The translations under genes were made by a program, and so were the position numbers. From JAGTRP01 sp050259815 (lineage in GTDB: Bacteria; Pseudomonadota; Gammaproteobacteria; Burkholderiales; Rhodocyclaceae), in contig JBLNBI010000154.1 of the NCBI GenBank assembly GCA_050259815.1, forward strand, positions 1 to 5,563: DNA of 5,563 nt, in the 5' to 3' direction. The notes beneath the pieces were generated by a model, which saw only the letters and a program-made list of their open reading frames with translations, had not been told where the DNA came from and ran no database searches. Shown piece by piece: positions 1-5,563 of this stretch. Each line of letters starts with the position of its first letter. Positions within the stretch are counted from its first letter, which is position 1.

Positions 1-209
1 CCTTTGTCCTGATGCACAAGGTCCAGGACAAGCCCGCCCAGGGCGCCGAGGTCCTCAAGTTCTTCGAGTGGGCCTACAAGAACGGCGGCAAGATGGCCGA
101 GGAAATGGACTACGTCGCCCTCCCGGACAACCTGGTCAAGCTGATCCACACTTCCTGGTCCGGCAACATCAAGGATGCCGCCGGCAAGCCGGTGTTCTCC
201 AGCAAGTAA
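1..209 (+). CDS. pstS: Phosphate ABC transporter periplasmic phosphate-binding protein PstS, C-terminal end (partial)
   Basis: Only the last 68 complete codons are visible; the reading frame is open from base 3 to the TAA at 207-209, and the 5' part lies off the left edge. PstS captures inorganic phosphate in the periplasm and hands it to the PstC/PstA channel. The tail reads FVLMHK, then KFFEWAYKNGGK, then a DYVALPDNLV segment and NIKDAAGKPVF, which lines up segment by segment with the C-terminus of E. coli PstS (KFFDWAYK..., DYASLPD..., NIKDSSGKPLY). The phosphate-contacting residues and signal peptide are not in the window. The ATG at 12 is internal to the protein, not a start. pstC begins 19 bases after the stop, with no room for a terminator, so the two genes are probably co-transcribed. 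Confidence 0.95.
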   Translation, partial: FVLMHKVQDKPAQGAEVLKFFEWAYKNGGKMAEEMDYVALPDNLVKLIHTSWSGNIKDAAGKPVFSSK

Positions 210-228
210 TACGAGGCCTACTGCACCG

Positions 229-1254
229 ATGGCGCAATCACTAGAAGCGGGCAAGCCGGATTTTTCGGCCGCCGAGCCCGCCATTGCTTCCAAGGCGTCG
301 CTGATCAACCCCTCCCACGGGAGGGGGCGGTTCGGCGACGCCGTTTTCTTCAACCTGACCCGGGCCTTCGCGGTCCTGACCCTGGTCCTCCTCCTGGGGA
401 TCGTGGTTTCGCTCACCTGGAGCGCTTGGCCGTCCATCACCACCTTCGGCTTCGGTTTCCTCACCAGCAGCGAGTGGAACCCGCCGGCCGAGCGCTTCGG
501 CGCCCTGGTGCCCATGTACGGCACCCTGGTGACCTCGGCCATCGCCCTGGTCATCGCCCTGCCCATCAGTTTCGGCATCGCCCTGTTCCTGACCGAGCTG
601 GCGCCCACCTGGCTGCGCCGCCCCCTGGGCATCTGCATCGAGCTGCTGGCGGGCATTCCCAGTATCGTCTACGGCATCTGGGGCCTGCTGGTCTTCGCCC
701 CCGTCTTCGGGCAGCACATCCAGCCCTGGATCGGCAAGACCCTGGGCCAGCTGCCCATCATCGGCAAGCTCTTTTCCGGGCCCGCCATCGGCATCGGCAT
801 CCTGGCCGCCGGCATCATCCTGGCCATCATGATCATCCCCTTCATCACCTCGGTGATGCGGGACGTCTTCGAATTGACTCCGCCCATGTTGAAGGAATCC
901 TGCTACGGCCTGGGCGGCACCACCTGGGAAGTGGTGTGGAACGTGGTCCTGCCCTATACCCGGGTGGGCGTCATCGGCGGCGTCATGCTGGGCCTGGGCC
1001 GCGCCCTCGGGGAAACCATGGCGGTGACCTTCGTCATCGGCAACGCCAGCCTCCTGTCCAATTTCTCCCTGTTCATGCCCGGCAACAGCATCACCTCGGC
1101 CCTCGCCAACGAATTCGCCGAGGCTACCCCGGGGCTCTACACCTCCGCCCTGGTGGAGCTGGGCCTGATCCTCTTCGTCATCACCTTCATCGTGCTGTCC
1201 CTGTCCAAGCTGCTCCTCATGAAGCTGCAGCGCAACGACGGCGCCAAGAGCTGA
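229..1254 (+). CDS. pstC: Phosphate ABC transporter permease PstC
   Basis: This 341-residue inner-membrane protein forms, with PstA, the phosphate channel of the PstSCAB importer. About six hydrophobic segments are visible, near residues 46-63, 95-120, 135-160, 185-210, 245-270 and 305-330. The segment from E223 (ESCYGLGGTTWEVVW) is the cytoplasmic EAA-type loop that docks on the ATPase, followed by the PstC hallmark GRALGETMAV. The stretches ALVPMYGTLVTS, IPSIVYGIWGL and NSITSALANEFAEA match E. coli PstC almost residue for residue. I chose the ATG at 229 because it follows the pstS stop; an in-frame ATG at 175 would overlap pstS and add 18 residues unlike any PstC. The ribosome site is weak (GAGG at 213-216, 12 bases away), so coupling to pstS is plausible. 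The N-terminal tail is about 20 residues longer than in E. coli, and codons 27-33 carry a perfect inverted repeat. Confidence 0.96.
   Translation: MAQSLEAGKPDFSAAEPAIASKASLINPSHGRGRFGDAVFFNLTRAFAVLTLVLLLGIVVSLTWSAWPSITTFGFGFLTSSEWNPPAERFGALVPMYGTLVTSAIALVIALPISFGIALFLTELAPTWLRRPLGICIELLAGIPSIVYGIWGLLVFAPVFGQHIQPWIGKTLGQLPIIGKLFSGPAIGIGILAAGIILAIMIIPFITSVMRDVFELTPPMLKESCYGLGGTTWEVVWNVVLPYTRVGVIGGVMLGLGRALGETMAVTFVIGNASLLSNFSLFMPGNSITSALANEFAEATPGLYTSALVELGLILFVITFIVLSLSKLLLMKLQRNDGAKS
309..326. repeat. Perfect 8-bp GC-rich inverted repeat inside pstC
   Basis: CCCCTCCC at 309-316 is followed by AC and then its exact reverse complement GGGAGGGG at 319-326. With a realistic four-base loop (CACG) it would form a seven-pair, almost all G-C hairpin in the mRNA, about 80 bases after the pstC start. 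It encodes NPSHGRG in the cytoplasmic tail just before the first membrane segment. Its form (AACCCCTCCC then GGGAGGGG) resembles the short palindromes scattered in many proteobacterial genomes, but membership of a repeat family cannot be judged from one copy. No T-run follows, so it is not an ordinary terminator. Confidence 0.6.
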
Positions 1255-1265
1255 GGCAAGCGACC

Positions 1266-2105
1266 ATGAATCTCCGTACCCGTCGCAAGGCCGTCAATTT
1301 CCTGGCCCTTTCCCTCTCCCTGGCGGCCATGGGCTTCGGCCTCTTCTGGCTGGCCTGGATCCTGTGGATGGTCCTCGACCTGGGCCTGGGCGCCCTGTCC
1401 ATGAGCCTCTTCACCGAGATGACCCCGCCCCCGGGCGCCGCCGGCGGCCTCAAGAACGCCATCGCCGGCAGCCTGATCATGGTCGGCCTGGCCATGGCCA
1501 TGGCTACCCCGGTGGCCATCCTGGCCGGCATCTACCTGGCGGAATACGGCCAGCGCACCGTCCTGGGCAAGGTGACCCGCTTCATCAACGATATCCTGCT
1601 CTCGGCGCCGTCCATCGTCATCGGCCTCTTCGTCTATGCGGTGTATGTGGCCAACGTGGGCAAATTCTCCGGCCTGTCCGGGGCCATCGCCCTGGCGCTC
1701 TTGGTGATCCCGGTGGTGGTGCGCACCACCGAGGACATGCTGGCCCTGGTGCCCAACACCCTGCGGGAAGCCGCTTACGCCCTGGGGGCGCCCAAGTGGA
1801 AGGTCATCATGCTGGTGACCCTGCGCTCCGCCAAGACCGGCGTGGTGACCGGCATCCTGCTGGCGCTGGCCCGGATTTCCGGCGAAACCGCGCCGCTCCT
1901 CTTTACCGCCCTGTCCAACCAGTTCTGGAGCGTCGATCTCTCGGAACCCATGGCCAACCTGCCGGTGACCATTTTCAAATTCGCGATGAGCCCCTTCCAG
2001 GACTGGCAGCAGTTGGCCTGGGCCGGCGTCTTCCTCATCACCCTCGGCGTCCTCACCCTGAACGTCATCGCCCGGGTGATGTTCCGGAAGGTTGAGCATC
2101 GCTGA
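1266..2105 (+). CDS. pstA: Phosphate ABC transporter permease PstA
   Basis: A 279-residue inner-membrane permease, partner of PstC in the phosphate channel. Hydrophobic stretches cover most of the protein, starting with a segment near residues 13-37. Family signatures include LFTEMTPPPG, AGIYLAEYG, FINDILLSAPSIVIGLFVY, the EAA-type ATPase-docking loop from E168 (EAAYALGAPKWKV), then ARISGETAPLLFTALSNQFW and NLPVTIFKFAMSPF, all very close to E. coli PstA. The ATG at 1266 lies 11 bases after the pstC stop and has a GAGG ribosome site at 1253-1256, overlapping that stop, with a nine-base spacer. The frame stays open far upstream inside pstC, but that reading is arginine/histidine/proline-rich and not PstA-like. 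The protein is about 17 residues shorter than the 296-residue E. coli form, all at the N-terminus, with no sign of truncation in the conserved core. Confidence 0.96.
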   Translation: MNLRTRRKAVNFLALSLSLAAMGFGLFWLAWILWMVLDLGLGALSMSLFTEMTPPPGAAGGLKNAIAGSLIMVGLAMAMATPVAILAGIYLAEYGQRTVLGKVTRFINDILLSAPSIVIGLFVYAVYVANVGKFSGLSGAIALALLVIPVVVRTTEDMLALVPNTLREAAYALGAPKWKVIMLVTLRSAKTGVVTGILLALARISGETAPLLFTALSNQFWSVDLSEPMANLPVTIFKFAMSPFQDWQQLAWAGVFLITLGVLTLNVIARVMFRKVEHR

Positions 2106-2133
2106 TCCCAACGCATACGACCAAGACAAACTT

Positions 2134-2919
2134 ATGATGCCCGTCGATTCATCCGTCCAGACCCTGACGCCCGAGATCAGCATCAGGAACCTGAACTTCT
2201 ACTACGGCAAGGCCCTGGCCCTGAAGAATATCAACCTCGATATCTTCAAGGGCAAGGTCACCGCCTTCATCGGCCCCTCCGGCTGCGGCAAATCCACCCT
2301 GCTGCGCACCATCAACCGCATGTACGACCTCTACCCCGGCCAGCGGGCCGAGGGGGAACTGCTCATCGAGGGCAGCAACATCCTGGACAAGGGCGTCGAT
2401 ACCATCGCGCTCCGTGCCAAGGTGGGCATGGTGTTCCAGAAGCCGACCCCGTTCCCCATGTCCATCTACGAGAACATCGCCTTCGGGGTGCGCATGCACG
2501 AGAAGCTCTCCCGCAGCCAGATGGACGACCGGGTGGAGTGGGCGCTCACCAAGGCGGCCCTGTGGGACGAGGTGAAGGACAAGCTCAACCAGGCCGGCAC
2601 CGGCCTCTCCGGCGGCCAGCAGCAGCGTCTGTGCATTGCCCGGGGCGTGGCGGTGAAGCCCTCCGTGCTCCTCCTGGACGAGCCCACCTCGGCCCTGGAC
2701 CCGATTTCCACCATGCGCATCGAGGAACTGATCCACGAGCTGAAGTCGGAATTCACCATCGCCATCGTCACCCACAACATGCAGCAGGCGGCCCGGGTTT
2801 CCGATTTCACCGCCTACATGTACCTTGGCGAACTGGTGGAATTCGGCAAGACGGACGACGTCTTCATCAAGCCGAAGGACAAGCGTACCGAAGACTACAT
2901 CACCGGCCGCATGGGCTAA
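2134..2919 (+). CDS. pstB: Phosphate ABC transporter ATP-binding protein PstB
   Basis: This 261-residue cytoplasmic ATPase couples ATP hydrolysis to phosphate import through PstC/PstA. All nucleotide-binding motifs are present in order: Walker A GPSGCGKST (residues 47-55), Q-loop FQKPTPFPMS (Q102), signature LSGGQQQR (158-165), Walker B VLLLDEP (178-184) with catalytic E183, D-loop SALD (186-189) and H-loop H214 in IVTHNMQQA. The protein ends in EDYITGRMG, as in other PstB. The start is uncertain. I chose ATG 2134 because it gives a length near the 257 residues of E. coli PstB; ATG 2137 is equally possible. A TTG at 2092 would add 14 residues and overlap the end of pstA, but the GGAAGG next to it (2086-2091) has no spacer. 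Neither ATG has a clear ribosome site, so coupling to pstA translation is likely. Confidence 0.95.
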   Translation: MMPVDSSVQTLTPEISIRNLNFYYGKALALKNINLDIFKGKVTAFIGPSGCGKSTLLRTINRMYDLYPGQRAEGELLIEGSNILDKGVDTIALRAKVGMVFQKPTPFPMSIYENIAFGVRMHEKLSRSQMDDRVEWALTKAALWDEVKDKLNQAGTGLSGGQQQRLCIARGVAVKPSVLLLDEPTSALDPISTMRIEELIHELKSEFTIAIVTHNMQQAARVSDFTAYMYLGELVEFGKTDDVFIKPKDKRTEDYITGRMG

Positions 2920-2930
2920 GGGAGCAAAGA

Positions 2931-3629
2931 ATGACCGAACATACCCAACACCTCACCCGCGCCTTCGACGAAGAGCTGAACCGCCTGCGCACCCTGGTCC
3001 TGGAGATGGGCGGGCTGGTGGAGTCCCAGATCCTGTCCGCCACCCACGCCTATCACACCGGCGAAATCGAGGTGGTGGCCGAGATCGTCGCCAACGACAA
3101 GAAGGTGAACAGCTTCGAGCAGACCATCGACGACCAGTGCGTCCAGGTCATCGCCAAGCGCCAGCCGGCGGCCTTCGACCTGCGTCTGGTCATGGGCGTC
3201 GGCAAGATCGTCACCGACCTGGAACGGATCGGCGACGAGGCCAAGAAAATCGGCAAGGGCGCCCGCCGTCTCCACGAAAAGGGCCCGGTGATCCTGCCCC
3301 GGGACGCGGTGGATGTCCGCCACGTGGCCTCCCTGGCCGTCACCATGCTGCGCCAGGCCCTGGACGCCTTCGCCCGCCTGGACACCGCCGCTGCCGTCGA
3401 GGTGATCAAGAGCGACGACAACGTGGATGTGGGCTTCAAGTCCATCATCCGCCAGCTCATCACCTTCATGATGGAAGACCCCCGCACCATCTCCGGCGCC
3501 ATCGACGTCATCTGGATCGCCCGGGCGGTGGAGCGCATCGGCGACCACGCCAAGAACATCGCCGAGCAGGTGATCTACATCGCCGAGGGCCGGGACATCC
3601 GCCATCCCGCCAAGGAGAAGAAGGCGTGA
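2931..3629 (+). CDS. phoU: Phosphate signalling regulator PhoU
   Basis: A 232-residue soluble, all-helical protein that links the Pst transporter to the PhoR kinase and keeps the Pho regulon off when phosphate is plentiful. It has the two-repeat PhoU layout, each repeat carrying the metal-binding ExxxD motif: E98-D102 in DLERIGDEAKKIG and E201-D205 in AVERIGDHAKNIAEQV, 103 residues apart. No signal peptide or membrane segment is seen, which fits a protein acting on the cytoplasmic face of the membrane. The C-terminus is lysine-rich (AKEKKA). The ATG at 2931 has a strong ribosome site, AGGGAG at 2919-2924, six bases upstream, and follows the pstB stop by 11 bases. Its length is close to the 241 residues of E. 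coli PhoU. Its stop codon overlaps the phoB start. Confidence 0.96.
   Translation: MTEHTQHLTRAFDEELNRLRTLVLEMGGLVESQILSATHAYHTGEIEVVAEIVANDKKVNSFEQTIDDQCVQVIAKRQPAAFDLRLVMGVGKIVTDLERIGDEAKKIGKGARRLHEKGPVILPRDAVDVRHVASLAVTMLRQALDAFARLDTAAAVEVIKSDDNVDVGFKSIIRQLITFMMEDPRTISGAIDVIWIARAVERIGDHAKNIAEQVIYIAEGRDIRHPAKEKKA
3612..3617 (+). promoter_or_regulatory. Ribosome binding site that fixes the phoB GTG start
   Basis: AAGGAG lies within the last codons of phoU, eight bases before the GTG at 3626. It is the strongest Shine-Dalgarno match near the junction and supports a GTG start that overlaps the phoU stop. Confidence 0.8.
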
Positions 3630-4312
3630 ATCCCACCATCCTGGTTGTCGAGGACGAACCGGCCATCCAGGAGCTGCTGGCCATCAACCTGAAGCACGCC
3701 GGCTTCCTGGTGGTCCGCGCCGGCAGCGCCGAGGAAGGCGAAAACGCCATCCGCTCGGCCCTGCCCGACCTGGTGATCCTGGACTGGATGCTGCCGGGCC
3801 AATCCGGCGTTTCCCTGGCCAAGAAGCTCCGCCAGGACGAGCGCACCCGGGAGCTGCCCATCATCATGCTCACCGCCCGGGTCCACGAGGAAGACAAGAT
3901 TCAGGGGCTGGAGGCCGGGGCCGACGACTACGTCACCAAGCCTTTCTCCCCCAAGGAGCTGGTCGCCCGGGTCCGCGCCGTGCTGCGCCGCCGGGCGCCC
4001 CACCTGGCAGGGGAGGCGGTGGAATTCGGAGGCCTGTCCCTCAACCCCAGCACCCACCGGGTCACGGCCAATGGCCAGAACCTGGACCTGGGGCCCACCG
4101 AGTTCCGCCTCCTCTTCTTCTTCATGACCCACCCGGAGCGGGTCTATTCCCGGGCCCAGCTCCTGGACGAAGTGTGGGGCGACCACGTCTTCATCGAGGA
4201 GCGCACGGTGGATGTCCATATCCGGCGCCTGCGGGCGGCCCTGGAGCCCTCCGGCCACCATGAGCGGGTGGAGACGGTGCGGGGCACCGGCTACCGCTTC
4301 CGCGGCAACTGA
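3626..4312 (+). CDS. phoB: Phosphate regulon response regulator PhoB
   Basis: A 228-residue OmpR/PhoB-family DNA-binding response regulator that, once phosphorylated by PhoR, activates phosphate-starvation genes. The receiver domain (about 1-120) has the acidic pocket E9/D10, phospho-acceptor D53 in LVILDWMLPG, T83 in IMLTAR and K105 in YVTKPF, the same positions as in E. coli PhoB. The winged-helix domain (about 127-228) carries recognition helix RTVDVHIRRLRAAL (from R193) and the wing TVRGTGYRF. Residues I recall as DNA contacts in E. coli PhoB (R193, H198, R201, R203, T217, R219) are all kept, so it should bind ordinary Pho boxes. The start is GTG, overlapping the phoU stop as GTGA, with AAGGAG eight bases upstream. 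The length nearly equals the 229 residues of E. coli PhoB, which also supports this start. The conserved TVRGTGYRF and contact set favour PhoB over a generic OmpR-like regulator. Confidence 0.96.
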   Translation: MNPTILVVEDEPAIQELLAINLKHAGFLVVRAGSAEEGENAIRSALPDLVILDWMLPGQSGVSLAKKLRQDERTRELPIIMLTARVHEEDKIQGLEAGADDYVTKPFSPKELVARVRAVLRRRAPHLAGEAVEFGGLSLNPSTHRVTANGQNLDLGPTEFRLLFFFMTHPERVYSRAQLLDEVWGDHVFIEERTVDVHIRRLRAALEPSGHHERVETVRGTGYRFRGN

Positions 4313-4316
4313 GGAG
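4312..4316 (+). promoter_or_regulatory. Ribosome binding site of phoR, overlapping the phoB stop
   Basis: AGGAG begins on the last base of the phoB TGA (4310-4312) and sits eight bases before the phoR ATG at 4325. This supports that start and suggests that ribosomes finishing phoB can reinitiate on phoR. Confidence 0.75.
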
Positions 4317-4324
4317 CGAGGACG

Positions 4325-5563
4325 ATGCCCGGTCCCATCGCCAGCGCCCTGGTCTATGTGGTGGTTTCCGCCGCCATCGGCCTCGTCATGGGGCTGATGG
4401 TGTCGTCGGATGCGGGCTGGGCGGCCTTCTCCGTCTGCCTCCTGGGACAGCTCGCCTACCACTCCCGGCAATACGTCCTCCTCGACCGCTGGTCCCAGGC
4501 CCCCTGTCCCGAGCGGGAACTGGGCGGGGAGGGCATCTGGTACGTGCCCTTCTCCCGGGTCTATCGCCACGAGCGGGAGCTGCGCCGGGAAATCGCCAAT
4601 CTGCAGGGCGAACTGGCGCGCTTCGCCGCCGCCGGGCAGGCCATCAACGACGGCATCGTTTCCCTGGACCTGGCCGGGCGCATCGAGTGGTGCAACCGCT
4701 CGGCGGAGCGCTACCTGGGCCTCGACCAACGTGCCGACGTGGGCCAGCCCATCATCAACCTGGTCCGCCAGCCGGCCTTCGTGGCCTACCTGAACGCCGG
4801 CGATTTCAGCGAGCCCCTGCGGCTCCGCTCCGAGCGGACCGGGGACTGCATCATTTCCATCCGGGTGACGGAATACGGTACCGACCGGCGCCTCATCCAG
4901 GTCAAGGACGTTACCCAGGCCGAGCGCCTGGACCAGATGCGGCGGGATTTCGTGGCCAACGTCTCCCACGAGCTGCGTACCCCCCTCACCGTCCTGGCCG
5001 GTTTCCTCGAGACTTTCCGGGAGATGGAGCTGACCCCGGAGGAGCGCTCCCATTACCTGGCTCTCATGACCGAGCAGTCGGAGCGGATGCTGCGGCTTCT
5101 CCAGGACCTTCTCACCCTGTCCTCCATCGAATCGGCGCCGCCGCCCTCCGAAGACGAGCGCATCGACGCCGAATCCCTGGTGGACAAGCTCTACCGGGAC
5201 GCCAAGGCTCTCTCCGGCGGCCGCCACGACATCCAGCTGGAAGTGCAGGGCCACGGCGATCTGCGAGGCTCGGAAAGCGAGATCAGCAGCGCCCTCGGCA
5301 ACCTGGTTTCCAACGCCGTGCGCTACACCCCGGCGGGCGGGCGGATCACCCTGCGCTGGACCGCCGGGCCGGAGGGGGCGGAATTTTCGGTGGAGGATAC
5401 CGGCATCGGCATCGATCCCCTGCACCTGCCCCGGCTCACCGAACGCTTCTACCGGGTGGACCGGGGGCGGTCTCGGGAAAGCGGCGGCACCGGCCTCGGG
5501 CTGTCCATCGTCAAGCATTCCCTGTCCCGGCACCAGGCCGTACTGGACATCCGCAGCACCCCG
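4325..5563 (+). CDS. phoR: Phosphate regulon sensor histidine kinase PhoR (3' end outside the window)
   Basis: The frame is open from the ATG to the window edge: 413 codons, no stop. PhoR is the inner-membrane kinase/phosphatase that sets PhoB phosphorylation. Hydrophobic segments near residues 5-26 and 31-45 anchor the N-terminus with almost no periplasmic loop. A charged, helical linker follows (about 80-100). A PAS domain spans about 100-190 (AINDGIVSLDLAGRIEWCN, then PIINLVRQPAFVAYL). The HisKA domain has H-box FVANVSHELRTPLTVL with phospho-acceptor H215. The ATPase domain shows the N-box NLVSNAVRYTPAGG (N330), G1 box EDTGIGI (D358), F-box ERFYRVD and G2 box GGTGLGLSIVKH (387-398). PAS and H-box wording matches E. 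coli PhoR closely, where the histidine is H213. Only the last strands of the ATPase domain are missing. It starts 12 bases after phoB, in the same frame. Confidence 0.95.
   Translation, partial: MPGPIASALVYVVVSAAIGLVMGLMVSSDAGWAAFSVCLLGQLAYHSRQYVLLDRWSQAPCPERELGGEGIWYVPFSRVYRHERELRREIANLQGELARFAAAGQAINDGIVSLDLAGRIEWCNRSAERYLGLDQRADVGQPIINLVRQPAFVAYLNAGDFSEPLRLRSERTGDCIISIRVTEYGTDRRLIQVKDVTQAERLDQMRRDFVANVSHELRTPLTVLAGFLETFREMELTPEERSHYLALMTEQSERMLRLLQDLLTLSSIESAPPPSEDERIDAESLVDKLYRDAKALSGGRHDIQLEVQGHGDLRGSESEISSALGNLVSNAVRYTPAGGRITLRWTAGPEGAEFSVEDTGIGIDPLHLPRLTERFYRVDRGRSRESGGTGLGLSIVKHSLSRHQAVLDIRSTP

Noticed and set aside
181..192. CCGGC-AA-GCCGG inverted repeat near the pstS stop, considered as an attenuator
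   Set aside because: The stem is five pairs with a two-base loop, lies inside coding sequence and has no T-run, so it is unlikely to end transcription.
210..228. pstS-pstC gap, searched for a Pho box or terminator
   Set aside because: Nineteen bases with neither a pair of CTGTCAT-like repeats nor a hairpin with a T-run.
426..1265. Long + strand open frame upstream of pstA, running inside pstC
   Set aside because: The translation is rich in R, H, P and G, as expected for an out-of-frame reading of GC-rich pstC. PstA similarity begins only at the ATG at 1266.
1437..1448. Twelve-base perfect palindrome GCCGCCGGCGGC in pstA
   Set aside because: It has no loop and consists of common GC-rich codons for an A/G-rich stretch, so chance is the simplest explanation.
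1490..1504. Repeated GCCATG units in pstA
   Set aside because: Two short copies that encode the hydrophobic LAMAMA stretch; nothing beyond codon choice is needed to explain them.
2538..2930. Upstream in-frame extension of phoU through pstB
   Set aside because: It is an out-of-frame shadow of pstB with no PhoU similarity. The ATG at 2931 has a strong ribosome site and gives the family length.
3575..5533. 652-codon open frame on the - strand opposite phoB and phoR
   Set aside because: Its translation is low-complexity, rich in G, A, Q, H, P and D, with no recognisable domain. It lies opposite two clear genes, and strong G/C third-position bias removes stop codons from the opposite strand.

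Overview
The window is a compact phosphate-scavenging and phosphate-sensing operon, read entirely on the + strand: the end of pstS, then pstC, pstA, pstB, phoU, phoB and the first 413 codons of phoR. The DNA is GC-rich with strongly G/C-ending codons. The proteins closely resemble their E. coli counterparts, but phoB-phoR directly follows phoU in the same gene string, an order common in Betaproteobacteria. I infer a betaproteobacterium, possibly of the Rhodocyclales. The order-level guess is weak.

Layout: 1-209 is the C-terminus of the periplasmic phosphate-binding protein PstS. 229-1254 and 1266-2105 are the membrane permeases PstC and PstA. 2134-2919 is the ATPase PstB. 2931-3629 is the regulator PhoU. 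3626-4312 is the response regulator PhoB, whose GTG start overlaps the phoU stop. 4325-5563 is the sensor kinase PhoR, which runs off the right edge. No gap exceeds 28 bases, and I see no terminator or internal promoter, so a single transcript is likely. The promoter and any Pho box would lie upstream of pstS, outside the window.

How they work together: PstS delivers phosphate to PstC/PstA, and PstB powers import. PhoU relays transporter activity to PhoR. When phosphate is scarce, PhoR phosphorylates PhoB, which activates Pho genes, normally including pst itself. Every gene looks intact and carries its key catalytic residues.

I found no new biological system. The points most worth a second look are a perfect 8-bp GC-rich inverted repeat inside the 5' part of pstC, the uncertain pstB start, the GTGA overlap of phoU and phoB, and phoB and phoR lying in the same frame with one TGA and four codons between them.
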